Shown here: positions 35,936-47,223 of the stretch, piece by piece
Position numbering within the stretch: position 1 is the stretch's first letter
How the letters are laid out: every line of letters begins with the position of its first letter
NCBI RefSeq assembly: GCF_000218685.1
Contig: NW_006763298.1
Span: 1,142,386 to 1,206,385, forward strand
DNA length: 64,000 nt
Direction: 5' to 3'
DNA from: Serpula lacrymans var. lacrymans S7.9
Lineage: Eukaryota; Basidiomycota; Agaricomycetes; Boletales; Serpulaceae
Position numbers and translations under genes: made by a program
The notes under the pieces: generated by a model
Seen by the model: the letters and a program-made list of their open reading frames with translations, nothing else
What the model was told of the DNA's origin: nothing
Database searches by the model: none

Positions 35936-37981
35936 AAGACAGTGAAGAATCAGTGAACCATCTGCGTCCCAGTACTTCTTCGTCTTGTAGATTGAACTGA
36001 AGGTCGACATCGGTGCCATAGTAATATCTCGCGACTCGAGAAAAGACAACGTTGTCAAGGTGCCAATTCAGTGCCCCATCTGCCACAGCTTTAACCCTAC
36101 CAAAAGAACGAGACAATATCGACGGTCAGTTATTTATCAGGTTCAAAAAATATACGTACGTTGGACCGTCTGGTCTGCTGATTGCCACACCTTGTTCTTT
36201 TCCCCATCGTAGAAGTCTTGAATAGACATATGGCGAGTTGGCAAGGCCTCCAACCAGTACGACTTTCTGCATAGAACACGAGACGATGAGATACGGGAAG
36301 AGAAGACGTGATACGAACATACGTCAGCCGCCCAAAGTCCGTTTTTCAGCGCAGTTTCAAGTCCTTGTATGATCGTATCTATCGTCGGGTCAAAAAATGA
36401 TGCTACGTCAGTTCTGAAACAAAGGTCAATGACACAGGATAGCGAGCTGTAGAAATAGTATAATCAACCCTGAAATCTTCATTTTTCCCGAACGAATATG
36501 AAGTTCTGGTATATCAATGGGCAACCCATTGTCGCCTGCTATGGGTAGTGGAAGCCAAATGTGTTCATCAATATTATCGAACTGATTTCGAGCTTCATTG
36601 GTAAATAGCAGATACCGAAAGCACAATGTTTGATTACGCACAGTTTTCTTGGCTTGTTTTTCAAAGCGTTGAACACTTTCTGAAATACCGTCATGAGCAC
36701 TCCATGGAGTATCTTTCAAGCGACCTAATGACGGTTGAGTCAGTATAATAAAAGCCATAGTACATATCGAAAGAAAAAACGTTGTAAGAATTGTTCCAAA
36801 GCCTTGCCGACAAACATCCCCCCATTCAAGTAGCCTACTATTTTGTTTAGCAGTCTAGTATTTAAATGCGGTGATAATACTTGCAACTAGACGCAATTGA
36901 CTCCTTAAGTCTAAGGGGTTTGGTTTCCATGATGGTATACCCGCTGATAGAAGTCATTAGATATCGGGCGCTGCAGCCCAGCAGTAGGGAACGAACGTGA
37001 TATCTATCGTCCCACCTATTTTATGACGATAAGTAAACGATTATGGCACTTGCACTTGAGATCAAATTACCTCCACAGTCACAAACGATAATGTCTGTGT
37101 CTACCTGCAGCCATTCATCGATATTTCCAGTACTAGCTGCATACAGCACGGCTGCCTGAAGAGACGTTGTCTCATAAAACCATGGAGATCATGGCAGAGA
37201 TTACGCACCTCCGACTCCGTTACAAAGCTCACCCTTCGACCTCCATCGACGCTAACAAGCCCAGCTGCGATAGCCGCCAGCCGCATGCTATTTTGCTGCC
37301 GCCCTTCCCATCCGTTTGGGGTGGTTAAAACCACATACATACCGGGGCTGAGCATTTTTGGTCACCACCAGCGAGACCGGTGATGATCGAAGCTCTGACT
37401 TGTGCTTTAATATAACGAAAGAAGTCTGTGAACACTCGATCAACTGTTACACCACGCGGAAGAGGTGGTAACTGCAGTTTTCGGATTATAGGAAGGTGTG
37501 ATGGCCGCAAGTGTAGCTTCCACCTGTTAATAAACAGTCAAACTTAGTCTTCGAGTTCCTGCCGTCATTACATACACATTGTGCACATATGACTTACCAT
37601 TCTATTCGATGCCAACCGTTCTCTTCCGCTGCTACACAAGTATTGTCATCGTCGCAGTCCGCACCAGCAGTTTTGAATATTCCTTGTTTGCTGTAGTATA
37701 GTACCGATGGGACTTTGGAGTCAGACGCAGGCTTATTCCGAGCTTTGGCCAAGTCAATATCTAAAAGTGCGATGGCATGGTACTACATTGTCAGTCGACG
37801 GTCTTCAAAAAACCAACATCACTTAAACGCTTACTTGAATAAATTTTGGAACCCTTGCTTTCTCAAGGATACAATATGACGCAGCACTGCATGTCGTGCC
37901 GATATCAATAGACACGACCAAACTACTCAACCCTTTCCATGCGGATCTTGATCGAGTGGTACCTTTCTTGTTGGCTCTCAT
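35820..37981 (-). pseudogene. HSPA12-type Hsp70-like ATPase, frameshifted and truncated
   Basis: Eleven exons read the HSPA12-like actin/Hsp70 ATPase fold: 37981-37835, 37782-37598, 37523-37209, 37155-37071, 37015-36997, 36943-36885, 36834-36781, 36724-36469, 36413-36323, 36266-36160, 36096-35820. Motifs are clear: phosphate-1 VVSIDIGTTCSAASYC, then VVLTTPNGWEGRQQ, VCDCGGGTIDIT, and adenosine-type VVLVGGLANSPYV. Inside exon 3 the frame changes at a run of five T (37355-37359, five A in the gene). One more base there would join the two halves exactly, and the summed exon length is one short of a multiple of three. The C-terminus departs from the family after ARYYYGT and runs into antisense of the neighbouring gene, so the usual last ~100 residues are missing. 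Either a recent pseudogene or, for the frameshift alone, a sequencing error. Confidence 0.75.
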
Positions 37982-38227
37982 AACACTGACAGACAGGCTT
38001 AGAACGGAAGAAGAATTCGACTGACAGAAACAATAGTCTAAGCAGTCCGACCGTCAATGTTCAATGTAGTGTTCAACGTTCGGGTCCGAGTCCAACCCTC
38101 ATCTCGCCCTTGAACTCAGCAAGCTGGTTCTATTGTTCCCACGTTTCCACAACTCGAGGCCTCATACTCGGTGGGTGACAGCCTGAGGTCTGGGGACAGA
38201 CGACAATATTAATACTATATCACAGCG

Positions 38228-39674
38228 ATGGTACTGGAGACTGCCAAGTGGACCCCAATGTCCAGTGCCGAAGAACTAGAAGGGTCGTCGACCAGAATCG
38301 CTATGACAGATCTACAAGAACAAACCACAGGAGAAGAGTACTGCTGTGCTCCGAGCCAGACGGATGCAGGTAGCGAAGTATCAAGCACGCAGAACCATGA
38401 TGATGCAGATATGAGCATTGTCCCCAGTAGTGAATCTGAACAAGACCGTGACCCAGAGCCGCTTACAAAGCACATACCGCACGATGGTGCAGATATGAAG
38501 CTGACAGACGAGACTGAGAGCCAGGTTGAGTACGTTTGTTCGTGACTGTGTCTATGTTATCACTAGATTACTGTTTTCCCAGCCTAGCTTCCGCACTGAT
38601 GACAGCAGAGAAAGACAACATCATACAAGAGTTGCATGAGGAAATTGATCTCCTCCGTCAGAGGAACACCGAACTTACTTTACAGTCCAAGCAGCAGAAG
38701 GAGTCTTCTCGGATGCGCAAACAGGGCATACAGGATCAAGAATTCAACCACGTGATCAACGAAATACCGGACACCGACATACAGGGGTTACTTAGTGACC
38801 TAAGTGAAGTTATAGATCACATGGTCTCAGAGGTCATTGACATTGTTGCTTCACTGCATCAGATCACCAAACACCAGTCTGAGCCCCCGCCGCCCATAGA
38901 CACCCTCCTATGGGCACTTAAGCAAGATCCTCTTGTCACAGGTGCTCGTCAATATCTCCTTGATGCCTACATGCATTCCTCGGTCAACAATCACATACAT
39001 CAATTATTCTTTCAGCCTCTTGTAGCACCATTTATTCCATGTGACACTTCCCCTGAAGTAGCTTCCACAACCTCTGAAGCAATTCTCGAGGTGCAGATGC
39101 TTGATCATCTATTTGAAAAATTGTTGAGAACCGGTATGTACTTCCCATAGTTTATATCATATAAGCATTATGACGAGGCACAGAACCATGGCATATCGCC
39201 CAGCGTTGGCGCGCTATCACAGCATCTCATGTCCCTCGACAAATCCCTGACCCTTTGGCTTTTCTTGCCGAATATACACCCCAAGAAGAATACATGCTGT
39301 ACGGCATTATTTTTCAATTGTACTCAGTGGACAACATAGCGAGAGAGAAGCTTTCTACATGTTTGTCGACGAAGATGAAAGCCATCTACAACCAAGCTTA
39401 CCACTTGTCCGTAACAATCAAGTGCGACGTTCTTCCCACACGATTGCTTGTGACTAAATGCAATGAGGATGTCGTCAACCCTCGAATCCACAACATCTGG
39501 CCACTTGATACGAAAGATGCCGGCGGTAAAGTGCTTGGAACTTATCATTTGGGCTTGGTGAAACAAGTGGACAACGACAAAGTCTCTGTTCTCACTGCCC
39601 CTACAGTGGTCAGTGGTGGCTTCTTGCACAAATTGGGATTACACTTGCATCGCCGTTGTCCTGGACCATGGTAA
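38228..39674 (+). CDS. Unrecognised 447-residue protein
   Basis: Three exons (38228-38529, 38583-39133, 39184-39674) close in frame to 447 residues. Residues 1-105 are acidic and Ser/Thr/Glu-rich, probably disordered. Then a short coiled coil (IIQELHEEIDLLRQRNTELT) leads to a helical, Leu/Ile-rich domain that contains SEVIDHMVSEVIDIVASLHQ and later PWHIAQRWRAITA. There are no signal peptide or membrane segments. Proteins of this general layout are common as hypothetical genes in mushrooms, but I cannot name a family. It lies 246 bp downstream of the divergent HSPA12-like gene. Confidence 0.6.
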
Positions 39675-40389
39675 TAGGACTGCGGATGATTCAGGAAGGT
39701 GATGATACATAACGATTTCAGCATCAAGAGCAGAATATATGCTAGTCTGTTGCTATATGTTGTAGGGGTATGGTTTGTATGAGCGAAGAGCGTTACGGTA
39801 GATAAATATCCGCCTGTGATATGCGATGATCGACGATGCACTTGTACTGTTTCTTGCAGGGTTTCGAGCGTGATTGCACACAAGGCGGTGGTGGGTTTGT
39901 AAGACGAGCGATCATGGATGCGACAATACCATTTGCCTGCGTGCTGAGCATGCTGGTGAGACATATATATGATAGATAGCATGATCGGCTTACGGACAAA
40001 AGGGACTTTATGAGACGGTACTAGGAGTGTTAGATAGACGGTAAGAGTGTAGACGTGGCTCACTGTGACTAGATATTAGTGGGTGGTCTGTATGTTTTGC
40101 TTCAAATTTTGCGACGAAAACTGGGCAGACCATGTTGATAACATGTGAATAATGTTCGGATACTCGAACGAGGATAGGTTGCTATTGTCACAGGCTAGTG
40201 AAATCATGTGGATAGCAGGCTCCTTCAGGTCTATTTGCCGTAGCAACTCGGAGGTGGTAGGAAGAAAAGTGGGGTAGCGGGAGATGACATCATAGGCGGG
40301 GACAAGCACAACCAAACAGAGGAGCAGTGTTTTTCTCACATCGACGGGCGCTTGCCACCGTTCTGGTTCTGACTACAAACACAGCAGCG
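39675..40389. other. Intergenic region
   Basis: This is 715 bp between two plus-strand genes. Minus-strand ORFs here (for example 39545-40063 and 40076-40339) lack family features. Nothing else is supported. Confidence 0.4.
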
Positions 40390-42676
40390 ATGATTCCGAG
40401 AGCAAGTCGTCGATATGCATCCACCGCACGGCCCAAGCAGCCCAGAAAAACAAACACCGCTGCAGAGACCACCCAGCGGCCACATGTGCTGAGCGCAGAG
40501 GAGCAGGTGAACATCATCAAGCGACGCATCGACAAGGCTGAGCGTGACGAGCGCATGGACATCACTCTCTCGCTCACCCCAGTCAAGACGTGCGTCTCTT
40601 GTTTCTGCCCTCCACTCGCGCTGACACCTTTCCAGTTACATGGGGGGATTCACCCGCCCACGTGACTTCCGCGCCCTCTACTGGTCCAAAGGCGGCCGGT
40701 ACCACTCCCTCAACAAGGGCTACGAGTCGCCTCCCCCGTCGGCTTACCAACCACACACCGTATACCTTCTCGAGGGCCGATACTACTCCAAACACGGTCC
40801 CGGCCGTGCCGACACCCTCGAGCACATCGTCGGCGTCTGCCGCGAGTCCGACTTCCCCAATGTCCTCCAGAAATACAACTCCGACAGAGCCTCCCTCGAT
40901 CACCTCGAGGCAATGGATAACGCCCGCTGGCCATGGGCTCCCCAGAAAACCCAGAAACGAGTCAAGTGGTGGGCTAAAGACGAAGACCCAAAGGCAACTC
41001 TCAGAGAAATCAACGAACGGGATGCCGACTTTAGTCTCTACGACAATGCTGAAGCCTTTACAGAACAGGACTCGGACATTGTACGAAAGGGCAACGTCGC
41101 TAAACTTGTTGCAGCAGCGCCAGGTCCTTTTTCACAGTCAACTCAGATCCGTGCTTTCCATTCTTCAGCTCGTGTTCTTCGCCCCACTTCTTACAATGAA
41201 GATCATATCGTACCCGACTTTTATCTAAAGCACAAACAGCGGTCACAGTCGAGGACGGCTACCGCCTCTACCACGCCCCCCTCACCTGCCGACACCGCAG
41301 GCACCGGTGTAGAGGCTGCTGAAAAACGCGCTCACGATCCACAGCGCCAGACAAGGGCAGTGCGCGAACGCCACTCCGAAGAAGCTGCTCTCATGCAGCA
41401 CCTTTCCGACTCTATCTTATCCGACGAAGTCGCTGCCAGCACCCGTCGTCTCCGCTCAAAGATACCAGTCGAGCATTATGATGCTGATGGAGTACTCGTC
41501 CACCCCAGCGGTTTCGTCGTGCCCAGCACAGATCGTGTTTCTGCGGCAGCTCATTCCAGCTCCTCCGATGTGGCTCGTTGGAAAGAGCAGGAGCGTGACT
41601 TGCTCAAGGATACCGCGGCGCAGACTGCGGCTGTTGCTGAGCGTGTTCTGGAGTCGGACCTGGACTCTCTCAGCACCATTGGCGGTGCCTCGACGAGGGC
41701 GAGGAACCACAAGATCCCATTCGAGGTACGGGAGCCGGACGGGACAGTCAAGCATCCCAGCGGTTTCGTACCCCCCACACCAGCCCACGAGTTCAAATAC
41801 TCTGACAGTGCTAGCTTGGAGGGAGGGATGAGCAACGCAGTTGGTCGGATGAAGGCCAGAGAAGGAAAGAAGGGAACGGGAGAGAGAGGTATTCACACTA
41901 CCGCCGCTCGACGGGCCATGGAGGTCACCGCGCCTGTTCCCGTTCGGGAGCGTTACCTCCCCACATTAGCGGAAAAGCCGTTTTACCGCCCATTGTTGAC
42001 ACTCACCGTATCGACGCGTCCATTGGGAAACACTCTAGCACGTCTCTCGCGGGCTCTGCCCAAAGGCCTGCCCTTCTATGCGAGCATTCCTCCTGAAGAC
42101 AGAAAGCATGGTCCGTCGTACTCTGCGCGGATGCGGTGCCTCAGATTGGGAAGAATGTCGGGACTCGCTGGAGACATGGGCCGGTTGTTGGACGGCGAAC
42201 GAGGTGGATTTATTGGGATTCGTTTTGAGTCTGGGCAGCGGGGGAGAGCAGTCATGGGTGAGGGATTGGGGGACCCGGTTCCGCAAGAGAAGAGGATGAT
42301 TGGGGTAGGCGTCGGGTCGTGGTACGCTCGTGCAGACGAGGTACGCGAGGCATTTGAACGCTCAACTCGCGGGACATATGACGTGTATGCGCTCAATGAC
42401 TTTGGGACCCGTCAGCGATATGATACGGGAGAGGTAGTTCCCTATCCGCCCGCACACGAGGCGCCTGATGTCATTGACGCGGTGTTGGCCGAGAAGAAGG
42501 CGAGAAAACAGGATATGGTGGAGGTCATGCAGGAGAAGCGAGGAGAAGTCGATGACCGCGAGATGGCGGAACGACAGAGGAGGAGGAATGAGAGGAAGAA
42601 GGTGGTTGCGATGGAGCATGGGCCTGAGTTGGCAAAGGCGATGGCGGGGAACGTGAGAGGTGTGGTTGAGCCTTGA
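40390..42676 (+). CDS. Probable mitochondrial protein with HPSGF repeat, unrecognised
   Basis: Two exons (40390-40589 and 40636-42676) give 746 residues. The N-terminus (MIPRASRRYASTARPKQPRK) is rich in Arg/Ser/Ala and lacks acids, typical of a mitochondrial presequence. An internal RAFHSSARVL resembles the common mitochondrial processing region. Two copies of a short repeat occur about 80 residues apart: KIPVEHYDADGVLVHPSGFV and KIPFEVREPDGTVKHPSGFV. A conserved-looking opening after the intron reads YMGGFTRPRDFRALYWSKGG. The C-terminus is strongly charged and coiled-coil-like. I do not recognise the family. Codon use is GC-rich compared with neighbours, and long shadow ORFs on both strands are a by-product of that. 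Confidence 0.65.
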
Positions 42677-43175
42677 TATCATCATTTATCTATGCATGGG
42701 CTCGCCGCGAGTGCTCGGGGAGTGTTGATCACTCACAGGTAAGTATTGTGGAGCAAGCAAGCAAGTGGATGGGAAGCTTCAAAGGTATACGTCTGAAATA
42801 GGCTGAACGTTTCGTGGAGGATTTGTAGCATACCAAATTGGTCAAGGTTGGCCTTCTTGTCCAATACATCTACTGATGGATTTACATGATGCACGCGTCG
42901 AATTATGTTCCTTTAGTCGATGTTGTGATAACTTTCCGTGTTCACTTCCATGTCATAATCCAAGCAAGTGAACAACATATTATTATCAATTCCACTGTCA
43001 AATCAATACGCAGAGTGAAAGGAACATCGCAGCGATCGATCCCATCGAGGATGCGATTAACTACTAAACGGTGTATCAGGCAACAAAGCAGATGTTTTAG
43101 GGTATAAGAAAACATGATCTTGTGCAGAAAGTAAACACAAAATCGTAACCGTAAAAAATGAATGCAAGCCAGCTA
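42677..43175. other. Intergenic region between convergent genes
   Basis: This is 499 bp holding the 3' regions of two convergent genes. No coding signal. Confidence 0.4.
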
Positions 43176-44615
43176 TCATCGCCTTGCGCTGCCACGATTG
43201 TATCCAGCCTGCAAGTTGTCGAGCTCGGCCTCGAGTTGCTTGATCGCACTGTGAGCCATCTCCAAATCCTTGTTGAGCCGATCTCGCTCTGCGATAAGCT
43301 ATAGGGTGCGACTTATGATAAGTATACGGTAGATTTATTGAGTGAGAACTTACATGTTGCTCCCACTGTCTGAACCTCGCCTCCTCTGCCTTGACCTGCT
43401 CGGTGAAGCGTCTCCTGAGCTGCTCTTCCTCCTCCTTGAACTTGGGGTTGTCGACCTTCTTCACCTTCGGCTCACCGAACTTCCTCGTCTCCATCTGCTG
43501 CTGCCTGTAGTTCTCATAGTGCAGCTCCTCCGTCGTTGAGATCAGGTCAAGCATGTGCGTACGGATAAGCAGACTTCTCAGTTTCCTGAAATCACAGTGA
43601 GTTTCATCCTCGACTTCTGCTACACCCCACAGGTATTCACGACCCTTGACGACGCGCCCGTCAGCTGTCTGGACGTCTTCGGTGGAGCCGATGATGGAGA
43701 AGGGGATGGCGCCGGTGAGCATACGGGCATGCTCCGCGGCACTGTCGTCGTCGCTCTCGACTGGAGGTTGGTAGATGCGGATGCCCTGAGCGGCGATGAC
43801 CTCGCGAACGCGTTGTTTGAAAACGATAACATCGTTTTGGGTTAGAGTGTCGGCCTTGGCGACGACAGGGATGAGGTTCACACGAGTTCCGAGACGCTTC
43901 ATGATTTCGATATCCAGAGGCTTTAGCCTAGATGTGAGAAACGGTCAAAATCACATCGATCAGTAGGTAATTCGGGAGTGAGAGAATCAAGCGATGACGA
44001 GTACTGACGTATGTCCTGTTGGCCTGATAAAGTACAAACAAGCGTGTACTCTCAGATCTGTCTTTTCTTCACGCTGAGGTTGTTGCTCCTGACGCATATA
44101 CGCTTCATGCTGGTCGTCGATGAAATCAACGATGGGAGACCAGGAGTCGCGGTTGTTGACATAGTCACCGAATCCTGGGGTGTCAATGACAGTGAGCTTG
44201 ACCTTGAACTGTTTCTCCTCAAGCTCAGCCTTGATTATTTCGACCTCGGTGAGCTTGTCGAGTTGCTTGTAATGACGCTTGGAGTAGTTCTTGTTCGGGG
44301 ACAACTCGGTCGAGAACAGCGTGTTGATGAGGGTCGTTTTACCGAGACCAGATTCACCTGAGAAATTCAGTTTAGAGAAGGGGAAATGGGATGAAGAATG
44401 CAAGACAAGACAAACCGACGACCATCATGGTGAAGTGTGCACCACGCTTGGCAACGATTTTGTGCCTCTACATTGAGAAGATGGAGGTTGATGGACGCGA
44501 GAAGAAAGAAAGACATGTTAGTGTTACATTACATTGAGCTTTTATAACAAACACGCACCTGGTTAGGGAGGTTTGCAATACCTATGCCATCTGCGGAGGG
44601 AGTAGGAGCCGACAT
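43176..44615 (-). CDS. CDC12: Septin, CDC12 type
   Basis: Septins are GTP-binding proteins that polymerise into filaments at the bud neck or septum and scaffold cytokinesis. Five exons (44615-44559, 44467-44416, 44357-44009, 43927-43354, 43298-43176) give 384 residues. It has a short N-terminus, IGIANLPNQ, the polybasic RHKIVAKRG, then the G1 loop GESGLGKTT, G3 DTPGFGD and G4 AKAD. The septin-unique element follows G4 toward WGVAEVEDETHCDFRKLRSL. A C-terminal coiled coil starts at RRRFTEQVKAEEARFRQWEQ. The stretch VDFIDDQHEAYMRQEQQP and the lack of a long N-terminal extension fit the CDC12 group better than CDC3, CDC10 or CDC11. Assignment within septins is by recall, so less sure than the family. 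Confidence 0.9.
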
Positions 44616-45035
44616 GGTCTGAAATTTGGTGCTTGTTCTCGACGACGAGGACAAAATGGTGCCAGTCATCTGAGCTAAGGTTTTCATTGACCGCTTTGAG
44701 TATGTTTATTTGGTCGGTGGCACCACTGCGCTCCCTTTACTGTTGACTTCTAGTCAACTTCTACTACTAGTACTAATAGTCGTTTACAATATTCTCGAGT
44801 GCGTCTATGTCATGCTCAATTTTTGTTGCAGATATCATACCCCATCACTATATGTAAAGACAACACGTTAATCTTTCATTTTACCCCCATGCATCCACAA
44901 GGCTTCCACGGTATCGAGCGTTACATAGGAGTCGCCGAGGCTTCGTTGAATTGAGTGGCTGTTTGGATGCCCGTGGGTCCAACTTTGTCCAAGCCTCGTG
45001 CATTCTGCCAGGTTCCTTTCTAATCTACCACCAAG
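44616..45035. other. Divergent promoter region (septin / unrecognised gene)
   Basis: This is 420 bp between divergent starts. No motif was recognised with confidence. Confidence 0.35.
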
Positions 45036-46716
45036 ATGAATCGCTCAAATGATAACGTCTATCAAGCCCCGTCTCACTCTACCAGCCCTTACATGGAGGT
45101 TGGACCCGCCTTGCAGCAAGCTCTCAGACTAGCCAGGTGCCAGGCTTCTAATCTCAAACAACGCAAGCTAGAAGAACTCCCGGCTGAGAACAATGTCATG
45201 GACAAGGACATCACTCGCGAAGAGCAGCGCTTGCTCAGTGCTAATGCGCAAGTTGTGAAGGCTTTGGAGCATTTGTTCAGTTGGAGGTACAGTTTGGGGG
45301 TGCCTCCTTGTAAGGTTTGGATTGACTGTGTCTTATGTGGCGTGCATAACAGGCATAAGGATCGAACATCGCGGACCAGTAAGCTTTCGTTTGTCGAATC
45401 CTGGCGCTTTCAGCGCGTCATGTATCGCGTCTGGCTGTTGTCCTACTTGTATGGGATGGGAAGTGTCCCAGTCGTACCGATTACCGAGAACTGCGAGTAC
45501 TCAGATCTTATGGAATATCGAGCAAAACAGAAGGCTTTCTTGAAACAATTCACGACGAAAGCTTTGCACCAAATCAGTAGGATTGCGATCTTCCTTCAAG
45601 GAATCGCAAATTGGGCGCTTTTTGCGGAAGGAAAGCTTATCGGTTCTTTAGAAGTCTGTTTGTATCCACGTCTAATTCTACTTCATTCCATCATATAACA
45701 TATCACCGCAGACGATTTCAAAGGGTTGTACCTCTTTGCTGGTCCACATGCCGTCCTTCAATGTTACGAGGAAATGAGCACAGAACCATTACAACTGGGC
45801 TATCTTAATGATGATGGACCCTACGAGAAGTTTCTTACAGGACCATTGAAAGAACTATACACAGAACGTCAGGTGACCAATGAACCGTACGGAAAAGATT
45901 TAGAGAAGCTCATCTTGGATCGCGTAAATGGAGAGAATGATAAGTGTAAGTTAGTGGTCATTGCACTAGGAATCTATTATTCTTATATTTTGTTGACAGG
46001 TCGACAATGCACATCTGATTATCAATGGCTTCCGGGCATAAAACAAGGCGTCAATTTGTATAACGAAACCAGTGTGTCAATCTGAACGTAGCTGCCATCA
46101 TATCATGTCATGACCAGGTCTGCGCAGATTGGGACTATCTGAGAGGATATATTATTGCTGACTTGCAGTTTCACGTTCCCGGGAAAGTGCTGCAAAACCA
46201 GTCGGACAAACAACTCAATCAGACTTTACGCAACATAGATTATGCTATCTTGATGGATGAAATGTTCGACAGCAAGAAGGATCCATACTTAAACTTGTCT
46301 AAGCAAGACTGGGTTTGCTATGATTGTCTTACCGAGCTATTCAGAGATACTGTACTTCGTTGGTGGCTCAACCGTAAACGTAGAGGTATGTTTATTGCTG
46401 CTGGTGCTATCGAAACCATACTATTTGAATTCTCTTATATTTATATTTCATATTATAGATGGGGTGACTATCAAGGAAGATTGCCAGTGCGTTTATATGC
46501 CAAACCCATCACTCAGAGCGTTCCGATCATAATTGAACGTCTGTAGATATGGATACGACTGCAGTCAGCAAACATATAGCAGAGGCTTAGAGCACGCGAT
46601 GAGATTCAACGTAAGTTTGCAATAAATTTCTGTCGCTTTCGTATGGTCATTAAAACTGGGTGCAGCATCTTTGTGAACCTACCCAGAGAGAACAGGGATC
46701 GCAAGGAGCGTACTGA
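45036..46716 (+). CDS. Unrecognised protein with C-terminal Cys/His motif
   Basis: Eight exons (45036-45286, 45353-45642, 45712-45945, 46000-46073, 46169-46385, 46459-46486, 46547-46610, 46666-46716) close in frame to 402 residues. The donor of intron 2 (after 45642) is the least certain; other GT sites are near. The N-terminal half is helical. The C-terminus, assembled from short exons, reads DCQYGYDC, then a 13-residue spacer, and EHAMRFNHLCEPT. This C-x-YG-x2-C ... H ... H-x-C arrangement resembles a small zinc-binding finger and recurs, as I recall, in many agaricomycete proteins of unknown function. Just before it lies DWVCYDCL, another CxxC. A role in nucleic-acid or protein binding is only inferred. 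Confidence 0.6.
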
Positions 46717-47223
46717 TGAGCCATTCTGTCAACCGCCCATAATAAGCTGCGTTTACGAGGTATAACAATATGACTGCACTATACCATGTCCTTGCTCGAT
46801 GATATTACTGTAACATGCATGATTCCCATTGGCTCATGTTATTATAAATTCAAAATTATATCGAACAATGAATGTATCGAACGGTAGTGAAACCAGACCA
46901 ATTCCTAGTCTGTGCTATGCTCTTTCTCCTACCAGCGTGTGTTAGATTAAGATTCATGATGTATACGGTAACATGTGCTCTCCAGCACATTCAGATCAAA
47001 ACCTACAATGCGCAACATACACAATGATCTGCCTTAATCACATAGACGCTTCAATGCATCTACCCACCCCACATTGTAGGTTCAGCACTAGGGAGACATG
47101 AGATAATTTTATCGAAATCGCTATCATTTCTAGCCTGGACCTTTACTGAATTACAAAAACCATATAGAATGGACGCCATTCAACATGACGGTTTTGCTAC
47201 ATCATGATACAAATAAAATATAC
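46717..47223. other. Intergenic region
   Basis: This is 507 bp between the Cys/His gene and the broken Crinkler gene, which converge. AT-rich; no coding signal. Confidence 0.4.

Noticed and set aside
37209..37523. Explaining the HSPA12 frame change by an intron
   Set aside because: The only introns that fit the phase would remove the conserved VFTDFFRYIKAQVR segment. A single-base change at the A5 run keeps all family motifs.
40583..40934. Minus-strand ORFs rich in Gly/Val/Arg opposite the mitochondrial-type gene
   Set aside because: They mirror a GC-rich coding sequence on the plus strand, and their composition is typical of shadows.
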